A DNA stretch of 64,000 nucleotides, taken from the NCBI GenBank assembly GCA_047495785.1, contig JBLDXI010000007.1:186001-250000 (forward strand). Direction: 5' to 3'. A model generated the notes under the pieces. The model was not told the DNA's origin. It saw only the letters and a program-made list of their open reading frames with translations, and did no database searches. Each line of letters starts with the position of its first letter. Position 1 is the stretch's first letter. Made by a program: the position numbers and the translations under genes. Origin of the DNA: Lepidodermella squamata (Eukaryota; Gastrotricha). This document shows, piece after piece, positions 1-10,223 of this stretch.

Positions 1-180
1 AGAGGTTACCGCCGTATTCTTATTAGCTACAACGCTTCCAACATTCGAGCTAGAATCTGCCAATACGTCATTGACTGCACCGTAGGCACTCTGGAAATTA
101 GGCGGAAGCGTCGCAGCGTCCAACTTAAGAACTAGAACGGCTAAGGATAGGAGCAGCTTGCAGGCAACTGAAGGTGCCAT
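1..180 (-). CDS. Secreted protein, N-terminal fragment cut by window edge
   Basis: An ATG at 180 on the minus strand opens a frame that runs uninterrupted to position 1, giving 60 codons. The first ~22 residues form a clear signal peptide: a hydrophobic Leu/Val core followed by LDAA. The rest (AYGAVNDVLADSS and following) is polar and has no cysteines in the visible part. The size, the signal peptide and the position next to the small-peptide cluster would suit the first exon of another member, but the diagnostic CxxCF end would lie outside the window. No function is assigned. Confidence 0.55.
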   Translation of the reverse strand, partial: MAPSVACKLLLSLAVLVLKLDAATLPPNFQSAYGAVNDVLADSSSNVGSVVANKNTAVTS

Positions 181-1399
181 TTTCGAGATAGAAACGCAAG
201 TATCTGTAACAAGCGGAAAGTAACAAGCTTTGACGTAGAGTGCCTGATGAATATTATAGCATCGTACAGCTTTTACCATTCTCATCAAAAAATATTTGAT
301 AACTTTAAAAACAAAAATATCTTCCCATGAGGTTGTTGTACGTTTTCGAAAACAATCGGCAGCCTGTTACAAAAAATCGACAGCGAAAATTAATTACAAT
401 GTATGTAGGTAGTTGAAATTGACATTTTATAATTGATGAATGCACTTTGCACGTAGTACAGTCATTATTAATTATGCATCGGTCTGGAATTAAGAGCAGC
501 TACGGCCAAGGACGCCCTGGAAATGGCTGCGAATCGGCAAGGGAGTTCGTATGGAAACACCCACTTTTTTGAAAGCTCGGAATTAAAATTGTTCAGGAGA
601 GCTTGAGCTTGGAATGCTTCAATTCGCTGCAGATCGGTAATGGTCATTTGATAAAAATCTGGTTGTCGGCTTAGCTTTTCGACCTTGTCTCTTTCGGTGA
701 TATTTTGCGGCTGAGACTAGCCGAAACAAAGCGCATTCCCAAGATAAACTGGAGCCCTAGATAGTCTACAAAGGCTGTATTAGCGGGTTACAGTATCAGC
801 AGGACTCAGGCTTCAGGAAACGGCAGCTATGTATCGGAACGAACCCTAACTCAAAACGTGAGAGTAGAGGCTTCAGGATCAACTCACTAAAAGTGATCTT
901 TGAGTTCCGTTAGCAAAAATATGGGACCTAAAGACTGGCTGCATCAATGCCGGGATTACTCACAAGGTCGATTTATGGGTTTCGAAGAGCACCAAATGCC
1001 TCGCTTCTGGGACTGCCCAGAAAGAGGTCTCCCGGAGTCTCGACGGCTCAATAATTGCAGTTCCAGGACCGCCAAGCTTACTAATAGTTAGCTTTTACCA
1101 AACTTACCTGCAGGTTGTACCTGTGGGGTATAGTTCTTCGAATACGAACGCAGCTTCTGATCTCTTCCCAAACTTTCCTATTCTTTTCCTTTCGCTCACT
1201 CTATGCCATTTTTATTCATTTTTATTCATTCTTTTATTCATTTTTATTCCAAACATTATTGCGAAGATTGCACTGATGCGGTCGTCGAAGCTATGGTTAA
1301 TAAATTACGATAGGTATTATTTGTGCTTATTTATTCTTGTTGCGATAGAAATAGCAAGAAAGTTGTCGAATAGTAAAGGCGGAAATGCGACAGTTTTTC
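181..1399. other. Intergenic stretch, no confident gene
   Basis: AT-rich sequence between the edge gene and the first jelly-roll/Kunitz-like gene. It holds a short TTTTTATTCA-type tandem stretch near 1207-1250. A minus-strand open stretch of 78 codons is listed separately at 476-713. A good minus-strand splice-donor-like site (CTGCAG/GTAAGT) occurs near 1110, but I could not chain exons through it. Confidence 0.5.
476..713 (-). other. Possible orphan exon or gene remnant
   Basis: On the minus strand a frame is open from just after a TCTCAG acceptor-like site (713) to a TAA near 476. Its composition is protein-like (ITERDKVEKLSRQ..., then LQRIEAFQAQALLNNF), helical and charged. It has no ATG near its start, and I could not join it in phase to the Kunitz-like gene upstream or to the gene starting at 180. 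It may be an exon of a gene whose other exons I missed, a decayed copy, or chance. Confidence 0.2.
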
Positions 1400-3328
1400 T
1401 CATTTTGGGTCTCGGGCGCGCAAGTTACGGCAGTAGATGTCGCAGTAATTATTTTCAGATGGAAACCATGGCTGATGAACAAGACCGTCGCAGACATAAG
1501 TCTGTTTACACGTTTGATCCTGAGGGTTGTATTGAAATTGCACGTTTTGTATCGACGTGCATTTCGGGTCACTTTTCAGCTCGACGATACATCGCGTTTT
1601 CTTGTTGGGATCCAAAGATGGCGGGTTCACGATTCCCCAGTTAGGCGGCGGTGTTTCTAGAATGACGAGCCATTGAGTTATTGAATCAAAACTATTTCCA
1701 TCATACCTTGCTGAGCCGGTTGAGTCAAGAGCCACCACAAATTCGAAGGAGCAGGTGTTGTCGTACGAGTTGTATACCAAGGCAATGTCTGTGGAGTTTG
1801 ATACATCCAGGCCGGATACGTTTGACTGGGCGCCCTTGTAGTAGAAAGTGGAACTATCGGGAAAAATGTTTGGTAAGTCCATGCTGGAGCCGGAGTTGTA
1901 GTCGGCCTAGTTGTAAACCACCATTCGAATGGATAGGCAGTTGGCGGCGGTGGCGGTTGAGTCGTAGGTTTAGGAGTGGCTGTTGTAGAGAAAAGCCACT
2001 CCAAAGGAAAGGGTGTCGTATACTGTGGCGCAGGCGTCATAGTCGTAGAAAAGAGCCAAGCTAGTGGGAACGGCGTTTGGTATTGCGTCGTGGAGGGTGT
2101 AGTCGAAGAAAACAGCCAAGCTAAAGGGAACGGAGTGGTGAATTGGGTTGACGTCGTGGGCGTGTTTGTGAATAGCCATTGCAGTGGGAAAGGCGTATTC
2201 TGCGTAGTTGTAGATGAAAAAAACCACTGGTACCATTGCGGATTCGGTGTTGTTGTTGTAGTTGACGAAAACAGCCATTGCAAGGGAAAAGGAGTTTGGA
2301 ACGGTACAGTCTGGGAAGTCGTGCTAACAGCTGAAAAATGGCTAAAAATCAATCATGTTATAAGAGCTTATCTTACTTGTAGTATTTTGAACATCGGTTG
2401 TGGTAGCATCCGACATTGCTTTTACCACGGCAAACAGAGCCGGGGTTCTCCAGACCAGCAATCCATCGTAAATTTGACTAAGAACATCTGCAATTAAGTG
2501 AAATTCAATCCATCCTAATGCATGAACTTGATGTCATACAGTTGCTCTCAGCGAGCTGCCTTGCGTTGTACAGATAAATTCTAGCGTTTCCTGTGTTATC
2601 TCCCTGCCTTCTCGGTGCCGCGTTGTGGACCGATCGAAAATTTGGGATTTTTGCGGACGACCTAATAGCGATATCTGCCGTATTGATAGAATCAGCGTCG
2701 TAGAAAATGCCGATTAGATCGCTAGTTTTCACGCGGATCGGGTTCGCGGCTGATACACGGTACTGCACCCAGGTGTTGGCTTTCGAACCAGTCGACCAAC
2801 CGTTGATGTACGACTCACCGGCCAGAACTAAGGTATCAGCCCCACTCGGTCTAAAAACAGCCAGGTGAAGTCCCCATACAATCGCCGTGGCTGATATGAA
2901 GTTCCATTCGGTGATGTAACCATCACAAGGGATTTTATAATCGAAAAAGATCTGAAGACCAGATTCTAGGAACGGGTAACCGGTTGCCAATGACGTGAGA
3001 TCGAACTGACGAGGCACGAAAAATGCGAACGGGCATGGTCTTTGGCGGAATACAGTTGCCGCAGCCCGCAATATGAAACTTCGGTTATTGGCCGGGAGGA
3101 CTTCTTCATTTCCGTCCCCATCACTGTCAAAGGTAAACTCATCTCCTGATTCATCTTCGGCCAGAGAAAGAGTATCATTCGTTGAGTTGGATGCGGTGAT
3201 ATTTACTTGACATTCGGTTTTTGAAGTCAAGATTAATAGCTGGAATACCTGCGCAAAATAATTATTCGGAGAGTGCAATTAATTTTTGAAATGCAAACCA
3301 ATATTAAAATAAAACCCCGCATTGCCAT
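1400..3328 (-). CDS. Secreted jelly-roll / PTW-repeat / Kunitz-like protein
   Basis: Five exons (3328-3299, 3248-2540, 2487-2377, 2330-1707, 1656-1400), phases consistent, 576 aa. Residues 1-24 are a signal peptide split between exons 1 and 2. A Ser/Asp/Glu-rich linker follows. Residues ~101-283 form the family domain: FFDYKIPCDG, then GLHLAVFRPSG, then IRVKTSDLIGIFYD. Exon 4 inserts ~200 residues rich in Pro, Thr and Trp, with TPFPLxWLF repeated five times plus degenerate copies. The last exon has six cysteines (C514, C524, C541, C547, C563, C567) spaced like a Kunitz domain but with only five residues between Cys3 and Cys4. No membrane anchor is visible, so it is probably extracellular. Exon 1 (10 codons, GTTTGC donor) is the least certain part; an alternative start slightly upstream is possible. 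The extracellular function is unknown; the Kunitz resemblance does not prove protease inhibition. Confidence 0.7.
1982..2300 (-). repeat. Coding minisatellite for TPFPLxWLF repeats
   Basis: Degenerate tandem repeats inside exon 4 of the gene above. Each unit encodes T-P-F-P-L-x-W-L-F followed by a Ser/Thr/Pro spacer of variable length. Five units keep the core exactly; a WYQWFF unit and a YPFEWWF unit are degenerate. The frame is kept throughout, so the array is translated. Confidence 0.75.
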
Positions 3329-3602
3329 GCGATGTCTGGAACCAGAAAAAGCCCAATTTAAAAAATGAGGCTTATTGACTCAAGATTGAACAGCTTCTGC
3401 ACCAAGTCCGACTTCTTGGATAAACAAACAAAAATGTGAGCCAGGGGAATAGGTTCAATAAAATTAATAGTCATGTCGTAAAAAAACATGACACCTCATA
3501 AGGAGAAGTACGCTGCTGATGCATTCGAGTTTCAACTAGGTCTTGAATAATGAGAAGATGAATGATGAAGGCTGAAACCTATAAATAATGTGAAATTCCC
3601 AC

Positions 3603-4729
3603 TCATTTTATTTTCATTTTTTCTGTTATATTGATTGATCTGCGCTTTCGATTAACAAAACAGCTCAACTGGCAGAACAAATCGCCAGAGCTTGAATACT
3701 CATTTGGAAGGCTGAGATAGCTCTGGCCACACGTTACTAGCTCAGAACACGAGCGGGAAGCTGAGTGGTAAATGAATCTTATGGTGAAGATTTCGCGGCA
3801 TTTCAGCAGTGACGTCTGCAGCACCAGAGTGCAACTTATCCTCCTTTCGGACTTTTCTCGCTCAATTTCTTCATAAGGTATCACGTAGTCCGGTGATGTT
3901 GTTTTGCGGCGATTTCTAGCTGTAGTGCTAGCTTTTGTCGATGATGTCAATTGAAAGTTGGGCGCCTGAAATTTAACTGTCAGGAATAGCGCTGGGTTAC
4001 GAATAGTTGGTATCCCATCGTCACGGCTAAATACATCTAGCACAGTAATTGAATAGGAATGCATGGTTAATTGTCATCAGATTAGTCACTAGTCACTTCC
4101 TTACATCCATCATTTTGTAATTGTTCAGCATCTGACATTGACGTCTTAGCATTGAAAGGACGACCGGAGGACACCATGTTAGACCTTAGCACTGCTTGCT
4201 TTTTTTCAACAGTTGAACGGTTGTAAAATACGCCGATAAAATCACCCGCGCGGAACGACATAGCATCTGTCAATGTCCATGACACAAATTGATCCGGGGG
4301 CTTCTCAGTGAACCAATTATTGATGTGAATATCCCCAACAACAGAGTAGGTGTTTGCACCGGATGGTCTGATAAGTGCGAAGTGCAGGCCTCGGACAAAT
4401 GTGTCCGATGACAGAAAAGTGAGATGGAAAAGAAGGCCATCGCAAGGCATCCGTAAATCGAAAAACACTGTCAAACCAGACTCCACGAACATGTAATCGC
4501 TGGATGCTGTCGGACTGTCAAACAATTGCTTAGGGAAATTGACAAATTTTCCCGTTTGGCTGCATCCACCTGAGTAGTCGGGATACTGGCTCTGCGATAA
4601 GGCCAGGTTGCTAATAATCGCCAATATGTAAGCCGCAGCAGCTTTTGAAACCTGAAATAAATCGAAGTTTCTCGAGACCCGAGGGAAATGAAAAGTTGGC
4701 ACCTTTAGCCCACTCACAGCACGCACCAT
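3603..4729 (-). CDS. Secreted jelly-roll / Kunitz-like protein
   Basis: Three exons (4729-4718, 4651-4105, 4036-3603), 330 aa. Exon 1 carries only four codons before a GTGAGT donor; exon 2 then completes a strong signal peptide (MVRA + VSKAAAAYILAII...). The family domain spans ~58-205: FFDLRMPCDG with C74, GLHFALIRPSGANTYSVVGD, then FRAGDFIGVFYNR. As in its relatives, a phase-1 intron falls near Asn-Gly, and the next exon resumes with IRNPALFLTV, a conserved closing strand. The Kunitz-like cysteines are C255, C266, C283, C289, C308 and C312. The C-terminus is short and basic. It lies 274 bp upstream of the repeat-bearing relative on the same strand, consistent with tandem duplication. Confidence 0.72.
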
Positions 4730-5494
4730 ATCTTAATGTAGAGAGTATAGTATCGCGACTATGTCGGAGGATGTAGACAACATTTACACATTTTATATTA
4801 AATTGCGATACTCAGTGCGTCATTGTCTTATTGTCGCTAAAATATCCTTATTGTCTTTTTTAACCCCTTAACATTTTTTAATTATTATTGGAACCATCTT
4901 ATCTTCTTATGGATGCATCTCCGCAATTTTCATGGTGCCCATCCGAACTTCCGTTGGAAGGTGATCCTAGGTAATTTACTTTGAGTGATGTGACGTGCGA
5001 CGCGATAGCGATACATATCTTATTTCGCCCTTTTCCCATCCAATTAGAAAAATATGGGCAATTTTCGGGCCACAGACTTTGAAAATTTGATCTTAATATC
5101 AGCTGACGTCAAGGCGTTAAAGTTTGAATGTAGGTTATTTCGCACTAGCACTCGTCATCGCCTATTTTGAGAGTGGTTCTTCCGGCTATGTATCCTGCAT
5201 GGAAATTAACAGTTGTTTGAATTCGATTAAAGGGGAAAAATACCCCGGAAGACATATTTGTGATGCATAATATGGAACACAAATCGATAAGAAAGCAAAA
5301 TTGATTCATAAGTAGCAGTAAATTTAATAAATTTGCGTCGTCTGGCATTAGAATCACTTCAACTCCTATTTCGTCAGAGCAATTAAATTTGTAAAAGTAG
5401 GATAATTTAAAGCTCTGCATTTCCTCAGGAACACCTATATTGCTGGTCATTTTTCAACTAGATTTTTTCCCAATCATTAATCATCAGTCGCACG
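4730..5494. other. Intergenic stretch with one doubtful ORF
   Basis: AT-rich sequence between divergent genes. A minus-strand ATG ORF (5450-5145, 101 codons) has a hydrophobic centre rich in Leu, Cys and Ile. No homology, intron signals or family motif support it, so I leave it as unproven. The remaining sequence shows no recognisable structure and should contain the promoters of the flanking genes. Confidence 0.4.
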
Positions 5495-6016
5495 ATGTAC
5501 ATCGGTATTTTAGCGACTGCTGTTCTATGCTATGGACTAGCAGATGGCCACAAAGTGTTACGAGCTGGTCTGAGGAAAAGTCCCGGTGATGATGCGGCAC
5601 GAACGGCAGCCGAAGACTCTCACGATCATGGCCATGACGACTTCGAATTGACGCCCTCGACGCAACCTCCAACCGTGAAAACTACCAAGGTCGACTATGA
5701 ACAACGAGCCTATCGAATCCTTCAGAAATTCTGCAAAATGGGAGGCGGGAACAACGATGACATGCGAGCTGTCTGCGTCGAACAAGAGAAACAGGTCGAA
5801 ATGTTGAGCAAACAGGGCTGCAAGAAATGCTTTGGGGTTCGTTTAAATTATAAAGAAATACAACGCATTTCCGTTTAATTATTCAAATTTCATTTATAGC
5901 AACGCCTCTCTTCTCTCATGAGCTGCTACCGACGCCCTGTATCCGAAAGGTTTCAAATGGTCCATGAAAAATGCGCCCATGCGCAAAATAAGAAAAAGCA
6001 TCAACTTCAGGCGTGA
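5495..6016 (+). CDS. CxxCF-family small secreted peptide (6-Cys type)
   Basis: Exons 5495-5836 and 5900-6016, 152 aa. Signal peptide ~1-18 (YIGILATAVLCYGLADG). The middle is His/Asp-rich (HDHGHDD), which might bind metal. This gene shows the family signature well: C-K-K-C-F-G ends exon 1, a 63-bp phase-0 intron follows, then ten residues after Cys2 comes SCYRRP, and fifteen residues later HEKC. An extra pair, FC-x13-VC, precedes the signature, as in the next three genes. The strict spacing (C-x2-C-x10-C-x15-C) and the constant intron position across 16 genes argue for a real helical, disulfide-bonded family. I recognise no known family in it; the role is unknown. Confidence 0.75.
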
Positions 6017-6722
6017 AATAGCCTCATCCGTCTACACTTCCTTAACGGATGCAGTTTTTATCGCCTTTTGGTTCGGTGCATTTCATTTTTGATGGCGAGT
6101 GAATCGGTTCATTTCCGCAGCGGCAGTCTTACCTTTTTGCAATCAAGACGTCCGTTTGTCCACATAATCCTCAAGTTTTAGTCTCTACGTGAACATGGTC
6201 TGTTCATCGTACTATCATCGGATAAGTCTTATAGTCGTGGAATAAAATCATACGGTGAATAAGCCATCCATTTTTGTTGTCCGCGTGGGCTTATAACTAA
6301 TAGGTCGCAGCATCAATTTTGCCAGAGTAATCGAAGAGTATGCTGTAAACATTCAAAATTCAATCCCCGGTGGGAAGGTCTTACTAATTTACAAGTGCGC
6401 CTTCATTTTAAATCGTCTGAACATAAACCTGATTAGGCACAATGTATCCTGCAGAATTTTGATAGAAAACTAGGCGGTCATTATTTTGGATCGCTGCCTA
6501 CATCACGAGGGAATTCAATCTTGAAAAGTACGTAAATGGGATAGACCGATAGACCACCACGCCGGGAAAACTGCATACCTATCTCCCCTCATCAATCTAA
6601 AACGCGAGTATGATTAAAATCCCTTTTTACACATCGTGGGTTGAGATGATACTAGCAAATGTCCTTTGGAGATGTCTCGCCTTTTTTACTTTGATTTTTT
6701 ACTTTTAATTCTCTAGATAGTT
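6017..6722. other. Intergenic stretch, nothing recognised
   Basis: AT-rich sequence between two same-strand peptide genes. No ORF, repeat or family-motif exon was found on either strand. It presumably holds the terminator of the upstream gene and the promoter of the downstream one. Confidence 0.5.
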
Positions 6723-7130
6723 ATGGCATCTTTAATTGTAACAGCCGCTCTGCTGAGCATTATCTTTCATGTTACAACAAGCAGCCCTCCGAAGCAGAAT
6801 GACCCATCTAAAATGGAACAGCTGCTAACGAAAATCTGCAAATTAGACGGCAAGGGCAAAGACGAGAAGCGCAACGCTGGGAGCGAGCTGGCTCGAGCGG
6901 AACAACTGGCCTGCCTGCTTCGAATCAAAGCAGACTTGGACAGCGCGAGCACAAGTGGCTGCAGACGATGCATGGGGGTTGGTTTTCCACCGGGTGGAAT
7001 ACCTGGCAGTTATATTCAAATGTTATTTTCTGCACAGCATAACACTGCCTTGGCAATAGATTGCCTGAGACGGTCCCCGATCGATCGCATCACGTTTGTC
7101 AACCAAAAATGTCGACGTACTAATAAATAA
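6723..7130 (+). CDS. CxxCF-family small secreted peptide, intron in frame
   Basis: Exons 6723-6977 and 7038-7130, 115 aa when spliced. Signal peptide ~1-20. The charged, Lys/Glu-rich middle carries an extra Cys pair (KICK...QLACLL). The signature is C-R-R-C-M-G at the exon end (Met replaces Phe), then HNTALAIDCLRRS and VNQKC. The 60-bp intron has no stop codon and a length divisible by three, so the unspliced message would also be translatable, adding 20 residues between Cys2 and Cys3. The GTTGGT donor is weak. A tandem AATAAATAAA overlaps the stop codon and could serve polyadenylation. Confidence 0.72.
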   Translation: MASLIVTAALLSIIFHVTTSSPPKQNDPSKMEQLLTKICKLDGKGKDEKRNAGSELARAEQLACLLRIKADLDSASTSGCRRCMGVGFPPGGIPGSYIQMLFSAQHNTALAIDCLRRSPIDRITFVNQKCRRTNK

Positions 7131-7903
7131 AAATTTACCCTTAAAACTTCTTAGTTAAAACCTTTCCTTCCTTGCTTTCAAGAACTATTACTACGATACC
7201 TTTTGGGTCACATACCTATTCATAAAATCCTCGTTTGACCTTGAGCTATCCTTTAGCTTACGAATGCAGAGAGGCGCTGCTTACAAGAAAAAGCCTTGGT
7301 GTAGATGCAGCTGGTCTCCATTTGCATTCGAGGTTTTGAATCACGGCTTTCGTTGAATCATTCACGGAGATGTAGCCTTTTTGAGCACGGATGTTCCGTA
7401 ATCATGGACCGTAACAAACCATTCCGTTCATTATTATTATGAAAATGCCCTCCCATTTCATACGGAACCATGGATTCTTTTAATTAATAAATCGAGATAT
7501 TTTCTAGTCGGAACTTGATCATCATCCAAATCTTCAGAATCCAGGTGATTGTTTCAGTATCGGCAATGTCGAGTAGCGGCGGCGGAGTGTAATTTGGCTG
7601 TGTTCCACATATCCGCCTGCTAGGCAGCATAATGAAATTAGGAGAGTAATTTCTTCGGGTAATACTTACTTGTGGGTGAGAATACGCAAAAAGCCTTGTG
7701 GGAAAACCCCCGTTACTTAGATTGCGTTTCCAAGTATATAAGCACCAAGTCAAATGCCTAGCCAGCACGCCAAGTCGCGATCAACTAGCCCACTGCGGTT
7801 CACGTGGGATTCTGGGGGATAAAAGCACCGAAGCCGGGCTCAATAAATCGTTACCTTTGCCAGATAACTTCAAATTTCCTCGGAATTTATCAAATTATTC
7901 GAA
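7131..7903. other. Intergenic stretch with promoter-like TATA
   Basis: No gene seen. Minus-strand and plus-strand frames here lack signal peptides and family motifs. A TATA-like site (listed separately) at 7734-7742 points toward the gene that begins at 7904. Confidence 0.45.
7734..7742 (+). promoter_or_regulatory. TATA-box candidate
   Basis: GTATATAAG lies about 165 bp upstream of the ATG at 7904, in an AT-poor local context where such a match stands out. Distance from the ATG allows a 5' leader of ~130 nt. Confidence 0.35.
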
Positions 7904-8263
7904 ATGAGATTTTCGGCTGTGGTGATATGTATCGCTGGACTGTTTCTGCGGGAAGCTTTAGGCGGGCGCAACATGAAGGCATTCCGGGCTCTTAACACCT
8001 TTTGCATCAACGAATCGAAAAATCACAACGCTGACGTAGCCATTTGCTTGAATCATTTTCAAAGCAAAATTTTAGAATCGCTACGATCTGAGACATGTCG
8101 AGAATGTTTTAGGGTAAGTCTCAGTACTTTTCGGTTGATCATGGAAACCAAATTACTTTCGTAGACCAACCCACCCCTGCTTGGCTATTGCTACAAGTTG
8201 CAGCCTTCGGAGCGATATGGACTTATTGTTAATTACTGCCCGAGAGGCGTGTGGAACAGTTGA
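7904..8263 (+). CDS. CxxCF-family small secreted peptide (6-Cys type)
   Basis: Exons 7904-8113 and 8165-8263, 102 aa. Signal peptide ~1-20. The middle RAFRALNTFC-x13-C is followed sixteen residues later by SLRSETCRECFR, which ends exon 1 at a GTAAGT donor. Exon 2 gives GYCYKLQPSERYG and NYC, keeping the x10 and x15 spacings although the usual RRP is lost. Its closest relative is the next gene on the opposite strand; they share RAFRA, LRSETC and CFR and lie tail to tail 144 bp apart, which suggests an inverted duplication. AATAAA follows at ~8331. Confidence 0.75.
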
Positions 8264-8407
8264 TTGATATTAGGAACGTCATTTGATCCGCGTAATATGC
8301 GTGCGCGTATTTCACTAGGTCAACTGTAATGAATAAACTTATATCAAAGACCGAGAGCGTTTTATTCCGAAGAGCAGAAAACTAAAACGAAGAACTCATA
8401 GAAAATC

Positions 8408-8763
8408 CTAATCTAGACAGTTGTGTACCACCAAGTTGAATCGTTCCTCCGCATCTGACTCGACACATTCCTGCATTAAATCCGGATCTCCCTGGTAAAA
8501 TGCAGTAGCGTTTTAAAATTGCCGATGAGTATCTAAAAACAGCCTACCCTAAAGCATTGGGTGCACGTTTCACTGCGCAAGCCATGCAAAAAATTCCCTT
8601 GATGCTGCTCGTAGCAACGGTGCAGCTCATCCGAATCGGTTGAAGCTTCAAACTTGCATATGTTATGCATCGCTCGAAAGGCTCTCAGGGGCTCGATAGT
8701 TCGGTTGAAAGCTATATTGAGCAACGTCGCAGTTAAAAATGCCGTACATGTTAATGAATTCAT
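8408..8763 (-). CDS. CxxCF-family small secreted peptide (6-Cys type)
   Basis: Exons 8763-8548 and 8491-8408, 99 aa. I use the ATG at 8763; it opens a good signal peptide (NSLTCTAFLTATLLNIAF). RAFRAMHNIC-x13-C and LRSETCTQCFR match the neighbour at 7904-8263 closely. Exon 2 reads LMQECVESDAEERFN and HNC, so the cysteine spacing is intact while the rest has drifted and the arginine pair after Cys3 is gone. A TATA-like site lies ~67 bp upstream. Confidence 0.75.
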
Positions 8764-8829
8764 ATTCAGCACGTGATCATAACAAAACTAGGCTATATCC
8801 TTCTTTTTATTGAATATTGGAACCAATCA

Positions 8830-8841
8830 TTTATATATAAG
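8830..8841 (-). promoter_or_regulatory. TATA-box candidate
   Basis: TTATATATAA on the minus strand, ~67 bp upstream of the ATG at 8763. The position is right for a core promoter with a short leader. Confidence 0.4.
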
Positions 8842-8985
8842 TGAATCTGTGGGCTTTTGAAGATCGTAGCCTTGATAAAATCCCCATATAATTGCATTTC
8901 ATCTCTGGTTTAAAATTAAGGACGCGTTGGCGCTCACACATTCTAATTCACAACTATACAGATGAGAGACCAATCAGGATTGATG

Positions 8986-9388
8986 CTATACCATAAATTG
9001 GCTGATTTTTGAGATAGGGCCGTTTTGCAAGCATTCAGATCTGATGTAGACGAATCTCGCCATTAGTGGGCGGCGAAGGCAGTCGAGAGTTTTCATGACA
9101 CTATGCTGTAAATTAATGGAGTTAAATGATAGTTTATGGAACATAGAACCAGCTTACCCCAAAGCACTGGGTGCACACGTTGTTCGATAACTTGTCGGCT
9201 ACATCTCGAGTCCAAGGCATGCCCATGCTGCGGAAGAGTTTCCGCAATTCTCCCGTGGCCGCTTTTTCCGCGGCACTAGCTCCAGCAAATTCTTCGAATT
9301 CGACGAAATTCGCGTTGTTAAGGTGGATAGCCAGTACCAATATTACCACTGTTGAAGTCAATGCGGACGTTCTAGAAAACCAGACCAT
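8986..9388 (-). CDS. CxxCF-family small secreted peptide (4-Cys type)
   Basis: Exons 9388-9158 and 9105-8986, 116 aa. The ATG at 9388 starts a long hydrophobic signal segment (TSTVVILVLAIHL). The mature part is Ala/Glu-rich and helical, with no extra cysteines before NNVCTQCFG. The 52-bp intron has GTAAGC/ACAG ends. Exon 2 is a textbook member: HSVMKTLDCLRRPLMARF, then SEC, and a polar tail. A TATA-like site lies ~33 bp upstream of the ATG, so the leader must be very short or transcription starts nearby. Confidence 0.75.
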
Positions 9389-10223
9389 GGCTAGCAAATG
9401 GCGCAAGTTTGAACTGATAATCTATATAAACGAAAGGACAAGAATGAGGACATTGTTTTATCGCTTAAATGGCTTTCTGCGGTTCTCCAGGGACAAAAAA
9501 TCGCGCAAAATTATTAATTGCAAGGATGATGTCACGATGCACACGCATTCTTTGCCGATTCGATTATCACGCCGTTTTCTTGATTGCGTATAAAAAATGA
9601 ATCGGACTCGAGATATTTGGCCCACACCAGGGAACAGAAGAGAAAGATAAAAGATGCGGAATCATGTGATTAATGACGCTCATCGCGCTGAAAGAGGACA
9701 GCACAAGCATCGAAATTTTGCAATAACAAAGGTAAGCTGGGTCTTGATTTTCGACGATGTGAAACCGAGTGCAAAAGCTAGCCGATATTTAAAAACATCT
9801 CTGTTTGCATTGCGTGGTGCTGGTAGATTTAATTTCCGTTGACAAGGGGGTTGGGATGAATGATGGTTGCAGAATGTCATGTCTTTTTTCCGTGGGCGCG
9901 TAGGGATTATTGCTATAATATCCATTATAACTTTAATCCCTATGGATATTTTGCAAAAAAACTATCCTTTTGGTGTTGTGTAAAGAAATCACGATGCCCC
10001 GCAAGAAAGGAACAAGATACTTTCGTTGTCTTAATCTTCCGGCCGTCAAAGACCTTTTTTGAGCATCGGTATTTGGCTGACTCATTTGGATCTTATTGTA
10101 GGCCCCTCGTGAGCTGCTGTAATTACGATAAAAATAGACAAAAATCCTTTCGCGATGAAAAGACAAGAAAAATGTCACACTGCTATTAGTTTATTGAGTT
10201 TACAGAGCATTATCACGTGATAG
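9389..10223. other. Intergenic stretch, overlapping frames not supported
   Basis: Several 80-110 codon frames cross this stretch on both strands, but none has a signal peptide, family motif or splice-supported partner. I treat them as chance frames. Confidence 0.45.
9421..9429 (-). promoter_or_regulatory. TATA-box candidate
   Basis: TTTATATAG on the minus strand, ~33 bp upstream of the ATG at 9388. Confidence 0.35.

Noticed and set aside
1681-2497. Long plus-strand ORFs opposite the PTW repeats
   Set aside because: They are reverse-complement shadows of the repeat exon; the minus strand has the family domains, splice sites and consistent phases.
5145-5450. 101-codon minus-strand ORF with a hydrophobic centre
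   Set aside because: No recognisable motif, no supporting second exon, and it lies in the probable promoter of the peptide gene at 5495.
9860-10189. 109-codon plus-strand ORF
   Set aside because: No signal peptide, motif or splice evidence; overlaps an opposite-strand chance frame of similar size.
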